Source of the DNA: Schlegelella_A sp035995885 | GTDB taxonomy: Bacteria; Pseudomonadota; Gammaproteobacteria; Burkholderiales; Burkholderiaceae_C | Direction of reading: 5' to 3' | Assembly: GCA_035995885.1 (NCBI GenBank) | Contig: DASYKC010000193.1 | Location: 3,947-67,946 of the forward strand | DNA length: 64,000 nucleotides | Shown here: in pieces, positions 45,323 through 53,798 of the stretch | How positions within the stretch are numbered: position 1 is the stretch's first letter | How the letters are laid out: each line of letters begins with the position of its first letter | Position numbers and translations under genes: made by a program | The notes under the pieces: model-generated | The model's database searches: none | Told to the model about the DNA's origin: nothing | What the model saw: the letters and a program-made list of their open reading frames with translations, nothing else

Positions 45323-47281
45323 ATGCAGTTTCCTCGACATTTCGACGTCATCGTCGTCGGTGGCGGCCACGCCGGCACCGAGGCTGCGCTCGCCGCCGCA
45401 CGCATGGGCGCGACGACGCTCCTGCTCACGCACTCGATCGAGACCCTCGGGCAGATGAGCTGCAACCCGTCGATCGGCGGCATCGGCAAAGGTCACCTCG
45501 TCAAGGAGATCGACGCGCTCGGCGGCGCCATGGCGGCGGCGGCCGACGAGGCCGGCATCCATTTCCGCATCCTGAACGGCTCGAAGGGGCCCGCCGTCCG
45601 GGCGACGCGGGCCCAGGCCGACCGGGCGCTCTACAAGGCGGCGATCCGGCGCCGGCTCGAGAACCAGCAGAACCTCTGGCTGTTTCAAGCGGCTTGCGAT
45701 GATCTCCTGGTCCGAGAGGACCGCGTCTACGGCGTTGTCACGCAAGTGGGCGTTCGCTTCGAATCGGCGTGCGTCGTGCTGACGGCCGGCACTTTCCTCG
45801 ACGGCCGCATCCACATCGGTCTCGACAGCCACGCCGGCGGACGGTCGGGCGAGCCCCCGGCGCGGACGCTGTCTGAACGCTTGAAGGAGCTGAAGCTGCC
45901 GCAGGGACGCCTGAAAACCGGCACCCCGCCGCGTCTCGACGGCCGAACGATCGATTACCGCAAGCTGATCGAGCAACCCGGTGACGGCGTCGGCGCGGGC
46001 TTGGGGGTCGATGACCTGCCTGTGTTCAGCTTCCTCGGCGATCCGCAACAGCACCCGAGGCAGGTGTCGTGCTGGATCACTCAGACCAATGCCAAGACCC
46101 ACGAGATCATCCGCGCCGGCTTCGCGCAAAGTCCGATGTTCACGGGTCGCATCGACGGCGTCGGCCCGCGTTACTGCCCGAGCATCGAAGACAAGGTGAA
46201 CCGGTTCGCGGGCAAGAACTCGCACCAGATCTTTCTCGAGCCGGAGGGTCTGTCCACGCACGAGGTCTATCCGAACGGGATCTCGACATCGTTGCCTTAT
46301 TCGGTGCAGGTCGACGCCGTGCGGTCGATTGCCGGCCTCGAGTCGGCGCACATCGTTCGCCCGGGGTACGCGATCGAGTACGACTTCTTCGACCCGCGCG
46401 CCCTCCATGCAAGCTTCGAGACGCGCTCGATTTCCGGGCTGTTCTTCGCCGGCCAGATCAACGGGACGACAGGCTACGAAGAGGCCGCCGCGCAAGGCCT
46501 CCACGCTGGCGTCAACGCGGCGCTCAAGGCGCGCGGCGACGCGCCGTGGGTGCCCGCGCGCGACCAGGCCTACCTTGGCGTGCTCATCGACGATCTCGTC
46601 TCGAAAGGCGTGACCGAGCCGTACCGGATGTTCACCAGCCGCGCCGAATTCCGGCTGCAGCTGCGCGAGGACAACGCGGACCTGCGCCTGACCGAAGCGG
46701 GCCGGCGCCTGGGACTGGTCGATGACGAACGCTGGAAGAGGTTCTCCCGGAAGTCGGAGCTGGTTTCACGTGAAACCACTCGACTGGCTTCATCCCGGGT
46801 ACCGGTTCGAGATGAAGGCCGCATCGCCAGCGGTCAAACGCGAAGCCTTTTGGAGTTGTTGCGTCGACCGGGCGCCAGCTTCGACGTGGTTGTCGCGCTG
46901 CCCGAGTGCGTAGACCAGATGGTTTCACGTGAAACGCTGCGGGCGGAAGCGGGCCGGCAAGTCGCGGATCAGGTGATCGATCAGGTCGAGACGGCGACGC
47001 GTTATGCCGGATATGTCAACAAGCAGCAGGCGGACGTCGAGCGAGCCGCACGAGCGGAGTCGACGCTGATCCCGGGCGACCTGGATTTCGCCGCCATCCG
47101 CGCTCTTTCGTTCGAGGCGCGACAGGTGCTCGCCGCGCATCGACCCACGAGCATCGGCGCGGCGTCACGCCTTCCCGGGATCACCCCGGCGGCGATGTCG
47201 CTGCTCCTGGTTCACGTCAAGAAGCATCGCCGCGCGGAGAGCGCCGGCCTTGTGCGCCCGTGGGCTGGCGCCGACGCTTGA
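45323..47281 (+). CDS. mnmG: tRNA uridine 5-carboxymethylaminomethyl modification enzyme MnmG (GidA)
   Basis: 652 aa. FAD-binding VVGGGHAGTEAALAAARMG at 11-29, CNPSIGGIGKGHLVKEIDALGG and KTGTPPRLDG with the catalytic Cys region, and FTSRAEFRLQLREDNADLRL in the tRNA-binding part. With MnmE it installs cmnm5U34 in several tRNAs. Length is family-typical. Two parS-like sites lie inside the gene as the codons of VSRET (about 481-485 and 534-538), so this stretch serves two purposes. First gene of an mnmG-rsmG-parA series, with rsmG overlapping its 3' end. Confidence 0.97.
   Translation: MQFPRHFDVIVVGGGHAGTEAALAAARMGATTLLLTHSIETLGQMSCNPSIGGIGKGHLVKEIDALGGAMAAAADEAGIHFRILNGSKGPAVRATRAQADRALYKAAIRRRLENQQNLWLFQAACDDLLVREDRVYGVVTQVGVRFESACVVLTAGTFLDGRIHIGLDSHAGGRSGEPPARTLSERLKELKLPQGRLKTGTPPRLDGRTIDYRKLIEQPGDGVGAGLGVDDLPVFSFLGDPQQHPRQVSCWITQTNAKTHEIIRAGFAQSPMFTGRIDGVGPRYCPSIEDKVNRFAGKNSHQIFLEPEGLSTHEVYPNGISTSLPYSVQVDAVRSIAGLESAHIVRPGYAIEYDFFDPRALHASFETRSISGLFFAGQINGTTGYEEAAAQGLHAGVNAALKARGDAPWVPARDQAYLGVLIDDLVSKGVTEPYRMFTSRAEFRLQLREDNADLRLTEAGRRLGLVDDERWKRFSRKSELVSRETTRLASSRVPVRDEGRIASGQTRSLLELLRRPGASFDVVVALPECVDQMVSRETLRAEAGRQVADQVIDQVETATRYAGYVNKQQADVERAARAESTLIPGDLDFAAIRALSFEARQVLAAHRPTSIGAASRLPGITPAAMSLLLVHVKKHRRAESAGLVRPWAGADA
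46762..46777. promoter_or_regulatory. parS: parS site 1 (ParB-binding), inside mnmG
   Basis: GGTTTCACGTGAAACC contains the perfect palindromic core TTTCACGTGAAA and matches 14 of 16 positions of the known bacterial consensus TGTTTCACGTGAAACA. It lies upstream of parA and parB on the same chromosome segment. Confidence 0.92.
46921..46936. promoter_or_regulatory. parS: parS site 2 (ParB-binding), inside mnmG
   Basis: GGTTTCACGTGAAACG again has the perfect core TTTCACGTGAAA; 14 of 16 positions match the consensus. Centre-to-centre distance to site 1 is 159 bases. Both sites are read in the same codon phase (GTT TCA CGT GAA AC). Confidence 0.92.
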
Positions 47282-47970
47282 GCGCTGCCGTCAACGCCGT
47301 CCCGGTCGACGACGCCGAGCTGGCCGACCGCGTCGCCCGGGGTGCAGTGGCGCTCAGCATGCCGTTGCCGGGTCCGCAGGTCGATCGGTTCGTTGCCTAC
47401 GTCCGGCTGATCGAGCGGTGGAACGCTACCTACAACCTGACTGCCGTGCGCAACCCGCGCGACATGGTGGCGCAGCATATCCTCGACTGCCTGGCAGCGA
47501 CCGCGGCACTCTTGCGCCGACGCGGCGCGGTGACGGGCGAACGCCTGCTCGACGTCGGCAGCGGCGCCGGGTTGCCGGGTCTGGTGATCGCCGCCATGGC
47601 GCCCGAGCATGAGATCGTCTGCATCGACAGCGTCGGCAAGAAGGCGGCGTTCATCACCCAAGCCGCGGGCGTGCTGGGGCTGAAAAATGTCACCGTGCTG
47701 CACGGTCGGGTGGAATCGATCGCCGATCAGGCTTTCGATGTCGTCGCGAGCCGGGCCTTCGCCTCTCTTGCCGACTTCGTCGCGGCGACCCGGCATGTTC
47801 TCTCTTCCGAAACCGGATGCTGGATGGCGATGAAGGGGAAGCCACCGATCGAGGAGCTCCAAGCTTTGAACAACGCCGTGTTTCACGTGGAACCGTTGCA
47901 CGTTCCTGAGTTCGACGCCGAGCGTTGTATCGTGTGGATCGAACCGAAGCGAGCGCAAGCTCATGGCTGA
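47260..47970 (+). CDS. rsmG: 16S rRNA (guanine527-N7)-methyltransferase RsmG (GidB)
   Basis: 236 aa from GTG at 47260; a TTG at 47278 overlapping the mnmG stop (TTGA) is an equally good start. SAM-binding motif LLDVGSGAGLPGLVIAAMAP, NLTAVRNPRDMVAQHILDCL and VVASRAFASLADFVAATRHVL are diagnostic. Methylates N7 of G527 in 16S rRNA; loss gives streptomycin resistance in known bacteria. The codons for VFHVEPL near the C-terminus hold a third, imperfect parS site. parA begins before this gene ends. Confidence 0.95.
   Translation: MGWRRRLSAAVNAVPVDDAELADRVARGAVALSMPLPGPQVDRFVAYVRLIERWNATYNLTAVRNPRDMVAQHILDCLAATAALLRRRGAVTGERLLDVGSGAGLPGLVIAAMAPEHEIVCIDSVGKKAAFITQAAGVLGLKNVTVLHGRVESIADQAFDVVASRAFASLADFVAATRHVLSSETGCWMAMKGKPPIEELQALNNAVFHVEPLHVPEFDAERCIVWIEPKRAQAHG
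47879..47894. promoter_or_regulatory. parS: parS-like site 3, inside rsmG
   Basis: TGTTTCACGTGGAACC matches 14 of 16 consensus positions, with one change (A to G) in the right half of the core, so the palindrome is imperfect. It lies about 70 bases before the parA start. Confidence 0.7.
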
Positions 47971-48781
47971 AGCCAGCGGCAGCCTCGCATCGACCATGCG
48001 CATTTTCTGCGTCGCCAACCAGAAAGGGGGCGTCGGCAAGACCACGACGACCGTCAACCTGGCTGCCGGCCTCGCTCAGTTGGGACGGCGTGTGCTCGTC
48101 GTCGACCTCGACCCTCAGGGCAACGCGACCATGGGCTCGGGGATCGACAAGCGTGCCCTCGACCTCAGCGTCTACGATGTGCTGCTCGAGAACGCGACCG
48201 TCGCCGAGGCGCGGCAAAGAAGCTCGAAGGGCGGCTACGACGTCGTCGGCGCGAACCGCGAGCTCGCCGGCGCCGAAATCGAGCTGGTCGGCCTCGAGCG
48301 GCGCGACAAGCGGCTGCGCAGCGCGCTCGCCGCGGCCGGCGCCGATTACGACTTCGTCCTGATCGACTGCCCGCCGAGCCTGAGCCTGCTGACCCTGAAC
48401 GGGCTGTCGAGCGCACACGGCGTCGTCGTGCCGATGCAGTGCGAATACTTCGCGCTCGAAGGCCTCTCGGATCTGGTCAACACGATCAAGCAGGTGCACG
48501 CGAACCTGAACCCGGCGCTCGAGGTGATCGGCATCCTGCGCGTCATGTTCGACGCCCGCATCACCTTGCAGTCGCAGGTCAGCGAGCAGTTGAAGACGCA
48601 CTTCGGCGACAAGGTGTTCGATACCGTGATCCCGCGCAACGTCCGCCTCGCCGAGGCGCCCAGCTACGGCATGCCGGGCCTCGTCTTCGACCCGGCGTCG
48701 AAGGGCGCGCTCGCCTTTCTCGACTTCGCCCGCGAGATGGCCGCGCGTGCCGACGCGCTGCGCGCGGAGCCGGTGGCCTGA
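47963..48781 (+). CDS. parA: Chromosome-partitioning ATPase ParA (Soj)
   Basis: 272 aa. Deviant Walker A KGGVGKTTTT (21-30) with the ParA signature Lys, VLVVDLDPQGNATMG, LIDCPPSLSLLTLN and VIPRNVRLAEAPSYG are all present. Moves ParB-parS complexes to separate origins. The ATG at 47963 overlaps the rsmG end by eight bases; a second ATG at 47996 starts just before RIFCVANQ and may be the true start. parB does not follow directly. Confidence 0.95.
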   Translation: MAEASGSLASTMRIFCVANQKGGVGKTTTTVNLAAGLAQLGRRVLVVDLDPQGNATMGSGIDKRALDLSVYDVLLENATVAEARQRSSKGGYDVVGANRELAGAEIELVGLERRDKRLRSALAAAGADYDFVLIDCPPSLSLLTLNGLSSAHGVVVPMQCEYFALEGLSDLVNTIKQVHANLNPALEVIGILRVMFDARITLQSQVSEQLKTHFGDKVFDTVIPRNVRLAEAPSYGMPGLVFDPASKGALAFLDFAREMAARADALRAEPVA

Positions 48782-48804
48782 TCCGCGACCGGACGGCGGC
48801 TCGA

Positions 48805-49581
48805 TTGTTCGACGACGCGCTGCTCGCCCGCATCGAGGATGCCGGCATCAATGCGAGCGCGCCGCGCGAGCAGCGTTGGGTCGACGGCTGGCTCGTTCGC
48901 CTGTCGCCGGGCAAGGCCAAGCGCGCCCGCTGCATCCAGGCGGTCGCGCCCGGGCGCTCGAGCATCGACGCGAAGCTCGCCGCCTGCCTGCCGCTCTTCG
49001 CGGCCGCCGGCCTTCGACCGTACATCCGGATCACGCCCTTCTCGCAGCCGCCGGGGCTCGACCGCCGCCTCGGCGAGCTCGGCATGGCCAGGATCGACGA
49101 CACGCGGGTGATGGTCGTCGCCTCGCTCGCAGGCTTCGCCGGCGCCAAGGTCATGAGACCGGACGACGGCGCCATCGAGACCGCCGACGCGACCACGTTC
49201 GCCGAGTGGCTCGGCCGGGCGCGAGGCTCCTCGGCCGCGGAGCGGCTCGCCCACGCCGAGCGCATCGGTCGGCCGGCAGTCCCGCACCACGGCGTTCTCG
49301 CGCGTGATCGGCTAGGCGAGGTCGTCGCCGCCGGGCAGGTGGTGATCGAAGGCGAGATCGCCGGCCTCTACGATGTCTTCACCGCCGAGGCGGCGCGCGG
49401 TCGCGGCCACGCGGAACGCGTCTGCCGCCACCTGCTCGCGGTCGCGAAGGAACGCGGCGCGACGGTCGGCTATCTGCAGGTCGACGCGGCCAACGAGGTC
49501 GCGCGGCGAATCTATCGCCGCCTCGGCTTCGCCGACGGCTACGCGTACCACTATCGAACCCCGGCCGACGACGCCGCCTGA
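48805..49581 (+). CDS. GNAT-family N-acetyltransferase
   Basis: 258 aa from a TTG at 48805; no ATG or GTG lies between the parA stop and conserved sequence, so the start is uncertain. The C-terminal GNAT domain has GLYDVFTAEAARGRGHAERV (acetyl-CoA loop) and ANEVARRIYRRLGFADGYAY. The N-terminal part (EQRWVDGWLVRLSPGKAKRA) is seen in acetyltransferases of this length. It sits right behind parA on the same strand, so it may be co-transcribed; it is not a known partition factor. Confidence 0.78.
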   Translation: MFDDALLARIEDAGINASAPREQRWVDGWLVRLSPGKAKRARCIQAVAPGRSSIDAKLAACLPLFAAAGLRPYIRITPFSQPPGLDRRLGELGMARIDDTRVMVVASLAGFAGAKVMRPDDGAIETADATTFAEWLGRARGSSAAERLAHAERIGRPAVPHHGVLARDRLGEVVAAGQVVIEGEIAGLYDVFTAEAARGRGHAERVCRHLLAVAKERGATVGYLQVDAANEVARRIYRRLGFADGYAYHYRTPADDAA

Positions 49582-49601
49582 GCAGCGTTCGTTTCGCGCG
49601 G

Positions 49602-50546
49602 CTACACGAGCCCGGTGCCCTCGTCCAGGCCGAGGTGGACGTTCATCGACTGCACCGCCGCACCGCTCGCGCCCTTGCCGAGGTTGTCGAGGCGGCACAT
49701 CAGGAGCGCCTGCGACTCGCTCGCGAACACGAACAGGTCGACGCGGTTGCTGTCGTTGCACGCCTGCAGGTCGAAGTAGCCGTCGGCGAGCGTCGCCTCG
49801 TCGCGCAGCGGCATGACGCGGACGAAGCGCTCGCCGGCGTAGCGCTCGGCCAGCGCCGCATGCAGCTGCTCGGCCGTCGTGCCGCGCTTCAGCGTCGCGA
49901 GGTGCAGCGGCACGGCGACCGACAGGCCCTTTAGGAAATTGGCGACGATCGGGATGAAGACGGGCGCCGTCTCGAGCCGGCTGTGCACCGTCATCTCGGG
50001 CAGGTGCTTGTGATCGAGCTTCAGCCCATAGGGGCGCGGCGCGGCGAGGCGCGGATCGCCGCCGGCTTCGTACTGCTCGATCATCTTCCTGCCGCCGCCG
50101 GAGTAGCCGGTGATCGAGGTCGCGCTGAGCAGCGCGGCCGACGACACCAGACCGGCGTCGACGAGCGGCCGAACGAGCAGGATGAAGCCGGTCGAGTGGC
50201 AGCCCGGGTTGGCGATCCGCTTCGAGGCGCGGATCCGCGCGCGCTGGTCGGCGGCGAGCTCGGGCAGGCCGAACACCCAGGCGCTCGCCGTGCGATGCGC
50301 CGTGCTCGCGTCGATGAGGCAGGTCGACGGATTGGTGACGAGCGCGACCGCCTCGCGCGCCGCCGCGTCGGGCAGACAGAGGAAGGCGACGTCGGCTGCG
50401 TTCAGCAACCGTGCGCGCTCTGCCGCATCCTTGCGCAGCTCGGGCGCCGCGCGCAGGACTTCGACGTCGCCGCGGCGAGCGAGGTACTCGTTGATGCGAA
50501 GGCCGGTCGTGCCTTCCTGGCCGTCGACGAAGACGCGGGTTGCCAT
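49602..50546 (-). CDS. argC: N-acetyl-gamma-glutamyl-phosphate reductase, type 2
   Basis: 314 aa. NADP-binding VFVDGQEGTTGLRINEYL, the catalytic Cys in ANPGCHSTGFI, and the HKHLPEM/HSR segment with the active-site His match the shorter ArgC form. Third enzyme of arginine biosynthesis. It is encoded opposite to parA and parB and lies between them, with no other arg genes around; the stop codons of argC and the acetyltransferase face each other 20 bases apart. Confidence 0.95.
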   Translation of the reverse strand: MATRVFVDGQEGTTGLRINEYLARRGDVEVLRAAPELRKDAAERARLLNAADVAFLCLPDAAAREAVALVTNPSTCLIDASTAHRTASAWVFGLPELAADQRARIRASKRIANPGCHSTGFILLVRPLVDAGLVSSAALLSATSITGYSGGGRKMIEQYEAGGDPRLAAPRPYGLKLDHKHLPEMTVHSRLETAPVFIPIVANFLKGLSVAVPLHLATLKRGTTAEQLHAALAERYAGERFVRVMPLRDEATLADGYFDLQACNDSNRVDLFVFASESQALLMCRLDNLGKGASGAAVQSMNVHLGLDEGTGLV

Positions 50547-50629
50547 GTGATTTCTCGGCGGGGGATCGACAGCATAAGGCAGAGCCGGCTTCCCTGTGCG
50601 TCCGCCGACTGCGCTGACAATCGCATTTC

Positions 50630-51553
50630 ATGGCGACGAAGAAACCGAAGGGACTCGGCATGGGGCTGGAAGCGCTCCTCGGCCCTCGCGTCGTCGACGT
50701 CGCTGCAGCCGGCCCGGATTCCGACGGCGAGCCGCGCTCCCTTTCGCTCGACCAGCTGCAGCCGGGCCGCTACCAGCCGCGCACGCGGATGGACGAAGGC
50801 GCGCTCTACGAGCTCGCCGAAAGCATCAAGGCGCAGGGCGTGATGCAGCCGGTGCTGGTGCGGCCGCTGCCCGAGACGGGCGGCGGCGGCGAGCGTCGCT
50901 TCGAGATCATCGCCGGCGAGCGCCGCGTCCGGGCCGCCCGCCTCGCCGGCCTCGACGTCGTGCCGGTGCTCGTTCGCGACGTCGGCGACGAGGCCGCGGC
51001 GGCGATGGCGCTGATCGAGAACATCCAGCGCGAGGACCTCAATCCGCTCGAGGAGGCGCGCGGCCTGCGCCGGCTGACCGACGAGTTCGGCATGACCCAC
51101 GAGGCCGCGGCGCGTGCCGTCGGCCGCTCGCGCAGCGCGACCACGAACCTGCTGCGCCTTCTCAATCTCAGCGATCCGGTCCAGCAGATGCTGCTCGTCG
51201 GCGACCTCGAGATGGGCCATGCGCGCGCGCTGCTCGCCCTCGACGGCGCACGCCAGATCATCGAGGCCAACGAGATCGTCGCCCGCAAGCTGAGCGTGCG
51301 CGATGCCGAAAAGCGAGTCGGACGACTGGCCGCGCCGGCGTCGGCGGCGACGACGAAGGCGCGCGCGAATCGTCAGAAAGGGCGCGATCTCGACCGCCTC
51401 GAACAACAACTGTCAGATGCGCTGGCGGCGCCGGTCGAGGTGCGCGTGAAGAAGCGCACGAGCCAGGGCGAGGCCGGCGAGATCGCGATCGCGTTCGCGT
51501 CGCTCGACGAGCTCAACGGTCTCCTTGCGAGGCTCGGCCATGCGGCGCAGTAG
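50630..51553 (+). CDS. parB: Chromosome-partitioning protein ParB (Spo0J), parS-binding CTP switch
   Basis: 307 aa. N-terminal KKPKGLGMGLEALLG, LDQLQPGRYQPRTRMDEGAL, the CTP-binding AGERRVRAARLAGL and NIQREDLNPLEEARGLRRL, a helix-turn-helix (THEAAARAVGRSRSATTNLL) and a C-terminal dimer domain are present. Binds the parS sites in mnmG/rsmG and spreads along DNA. It is divergent from argC (83 bases between starts) and separated from parA by about 1.9 kb, so it needs its own promoter. Confidence 0.96.
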   Translation: MATKKPKGLGMGLEALLGPRVVDVAAAGPDSDGEPRSLSLDQLQPGRYQPRTRMDEGALYELAESIKAQGVMQPVLVRPLPETGGGGERRFEIIAGERRVRAARLAGLDVVPVLVRDVGDEAAAAMALIENIQREDLNPLEEARGLRRLTDEFGMTHEAAARAVGRSRSATTNLLRLLNLSDPVQQMLLVGDLEMGHARALLALDGARQIIEANEIVARKLSVRDAEKRVGRLAAPASAATTKARANRQKGRDLDRLEQQLSDALAAPVEVRVKKRTSQGEAGEIAIAFASLDELNGLLARLGHAAQ

Positions 51554-51582
51554 TGTCCGGCGCCACAGCGGTCGAGCAACTT

Positions 51583-51592
51583 CGCACGTGCG
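51583..51592. promoter_or_regulatory. Palindrome CGCACGTGCG upstream of the sigma-54 promoter
   Basis: A perfect 10-bp palindrome about 45 bases upstream of the -24 element. Its position suits an activator or repressor site, but in DNA this GC-rich it may be chance. Confidence 0.25.
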
Positions 51593-51636
51593 GTCGACGA
51601 ACTTTTCCGACAGTGCGTCAACTCAGAACCATTTCG

Positions 51637-51650
51637 GCACGTTGCTTGCT
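51637..51650 (+). promoter_or_regulatory. Sigma-54 (RpoN) promoter for prkA-yeaH-spoVR
   Basis: GGCACGTTGCTTGC has GG at -24 (51637-51638) and GC at -12 (51649-51650) with exactly 10 bases between, matching the RpoN consensus TGGCAC-N5-TTGC. Transcription would start near 51662. yeaGH in enterobacteria is known to depend on RpoN/NtrC, which supports the assignment. Confidence 0.75.
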
Positions 51651-51661
51651 AATCTGGCCGT

Positions 51662-51852
51662 GTCTGCAACGAGCAGTGCCGAGAAGACCTTGCATCTCGG
51701 CCCTTCGCCTGGAGCACGATGAACGAAGCTTGACCGACAGCAGCTGATTGCCAAGGAAAGCTCTGATGGCGCCCCGCCGGGCTCCATCAGAACTTCCCCG
51801 GACGACGAAGGCCACAAGCCTTCGGCGCCTCCTCGCCGCACAGGAGATCAGC
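51662..51852 (+). promoter_or_regulatory. Long structured 5' leader of the prkA operon (three stem-loops)
   Basis: About 190 bases without a gene. Stem 1: GCCGAGA (51678-51684) with TCTCGGC (51695-51701). Stem 2: TCTGATGG (51762-51769) with CCATCAGA (51784-51791), continued by GCCC/GGGC around a four-base loop after one mismatch. Stem 3: CGAAGGC (51806-51812) with GCCTTCG (51818-51824). AGGAG of the prkA ribosome site follows at 51842. None has a terminator U-tract, so RNA stability or translation control is more likely. Confidence 0.6.
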
Positions 51853-53775
51853 ATGGATGTCATCAGCAACTTTGCAGCGCGCTTCGAGCGCAGTCGCGAA
51901 GAAGAGCTGTGGGTTGAAGAGTACCTCGCGGAGTGCAAGCGCAATCCGCTGGCCTACGCCACCGCCGCCGAGCGCATGCTCAAGGCGATCGGCGAGCCCC
52001 AGATGGTCGACACGCGCAACGACACGCGCATGTCGCGCCTGTTCGCCAACAAGGTGATCAAGATCTATCCCGCCTTCGCCGAGTTCTACGGCATGGAGGA
52101 CGCGATCGAGCAGGTCGTCAGTTACTTCCGCCACGCCGCCCAGGGCCTGGAGGAGAAGAAGCAGATCCTCTACCTGCTCGGCCCGGTCGGCGGCGGCAAG
52201 AGCTCGATCGCCGAGCGCCTGAAGCAGCTCATGGAGCACGTGCCGTTCTACGCGATCAAGGGATCGCCGGTGAACGAGTCGCCGCTCGGCCTGTTCGACC
52301 CGCTCGAGGATGGACCGCTGCTCGAGAAGGAGTACGGCATCCCGGCGCGCTACCTGAACCGGATCCTCTCCCCGTGGGCGGTCAAGCGCCTGGACGAGTA
52401 CGGCGGCGACATCCGCAAGTTCAAGATCGTCAAGCGCTACCCGAGCGTGCTGAAGCAGATCGGCGTCTCCAAGACGGAGCCGGGCGACGAGAACAACCAG
52501 GACATCTCGGCCCTGGTCGGCAAGGTCGACATCAGGAAGCTCGAGACCTACTCGCAGGACGATCCCGACGCGTACAGCTTCTCGGGCGGTCTGTGCCTGG
52601 CCAACCAGGGCCTGCTCGAGTTCGTCGAGATGTTCAAGGCGCCGATCAAGGTGCTGCACCCGCTGCTGACGGCGACCCAGGAAGGCAACTTCAAGGGCAC
52701 CGAGGGCTTCGGCGCGATCCCGTTCGACGGCATCGTCCTGGCGCACAGCAACGAGAGCGAGTGGAAGACCTTCCGCAACAACAAGAACAACGAGGCCTTC
52801 CTCGACCGGATCTACATCGTCAAGGTACCGTACTGCCTGCGCACCTCCGAGGAGATCAAGATCTACGAGAAGCTGCTGCGCAACTCGTCGCTCGCCGAGG
52901 CGGCGTGCGCGCCGGGGACGCTCAAGATGATGAGCCAGTTCGCGATGCTCACCCGGCTGAAGGAGCCCGAGAACTCGTCGCTCTACTCGAAGATGCTGAT
53001 CTACGACGGCGAGAACCTGAAGGACACCGACCCGCGCGCCAAGAGCTATCAGGAGTACCGCGACTACGCCGGCGTCGACGAAGGCATGAGCGGCGTCTCG
53101 ACCCGGTTCGCGTTCAAGATCCTGTCGAAGGTCTTCAACTTCGACCCGGCCGAGATCGCCGCCAACCCGGTGCACCTGATGTACGTGCTCGAGCAGCAGA
53201 TCGAGCGCGAACAGTTCCCGGCCGAGACCGAGCAGAAGTACCTCGGCTTCATCAAGGAGCACCTCTCGGCGCGCTACGCCGAGTTCATCGGCAAGGAGAT
53301 CCAGACCGCCTACCTCGAGAGCTACAGCGAGTACGGCCAGAACATCTTCGATCGCTACGTCACCTACGCCGACTACTGGATCCAGGACCAGGAGTACCGC
53401 GACACCGACACCGGCGAGGTGTTCGACCGGGCGCAGCTGAACTCCGAGCTCGAGAAGATCGAGAAGCCCGCCGGCATCTCGAACCCGAAGGACTTCCGCA
53501 ACGAGATCGTCAACTTCGTCCTGCGCGCGCGCGCCAACAACGCCGGCAAGAACCCGGCGTGGACCAGCTACGAGAAGCTGCGCGTGGTGATCGAGAAGAA
53601 GATGTTCTCGAACACCGAGGAGCTGCTGCCGGTGATCAGCTTCAACGCCAAGGCGAGCGCCGACGAGGCCAAGAAGCACGAGAACTTCGTCAACCGCATG
53701 GTGCAGAAGGGCTATACGCCCAAGCAGGTCCGCCTGCTCTGCGAGTGGTACCTGCGGGTGAGGAAGAGCAGCTAA
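51853..53775 (+). CDS. prkA: PrkA/YeaG AAA+ serine kinase-like protein
   Basis: 640 aa. N-terminal AAA+ domain with Walker A GPVGGGKSS (110-118), EGNFKGTEGFGAIPFDGIVLAHSNESEW, and a C-terminal domain resembling HPr-type kinases. Length equals E. coli YeaG. AGGAG six bases before the ATG at 51853 and family alignment fix the start (an in-frame ATG 105 bases upstream would add unconserved residues). Reported as a stress-related kinase or protease-like AAA protein. First gene of prkA-yeaH-spoVR, a conserved stationary-phase/nitrogen-stress operon. Confidence 0.97.
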   Translation: MDVISNFAARFERSREEELWVEEYLAECKRNPLAYATAAERMLKAIGEPQMVDTRNDTRMSRLFANKVIKIYPAFAEFYGMEDAIEQVVSYFRHAAQGLEEKKQILYLLGPVGGGKSSIAERLKQLMEHVPFYAIKGSPVNESPLGLFDPLEDGPLLEKEYGIPARYLNRILSPWAVKRLDEYGGDIRKFKIVKRYPSVLKQIGVSKTEPGDENNQDISALVGKVDIRKLETYSQDDPDAYSFSGGLCLANQGLLEFVEMFKAPIKVLHPLLTATQEGNFKGTEGFGAIPFDGIVLAHSNESEWKTFRNNKNNEAFLDRIYIVKVPYCLRTSEEIKIYEKLLRNSSLAEAACAPGTLKMMSQFAMLTRLKEPENSSLYSKMLIYDGENLKDTDPRAKSYQEYRDYAGVDEGMSGVSTRFAFKILSKVFNFDPAEIAANPVHLMYVLEQQIEREQFPAETEQKYLGFIKEHLSARYAEFIGKEIQTAYLESYSEYGQNIFDRYVTYADYWIQDQEYRDTDTGEVFDRAQLNSELEKIEKPAGISNPKDFRNEIVNFVLRARANNAGKNPAWTSYEKLRVVIEKKMFSNTEELLPVISFNAKASADEAKKHENFVNRMVQKGYTPKQVRLLCEWYLRVRKSS

Positions 53776-53798
53776 GGCCGCCGGCCCAGAGAACGCGC

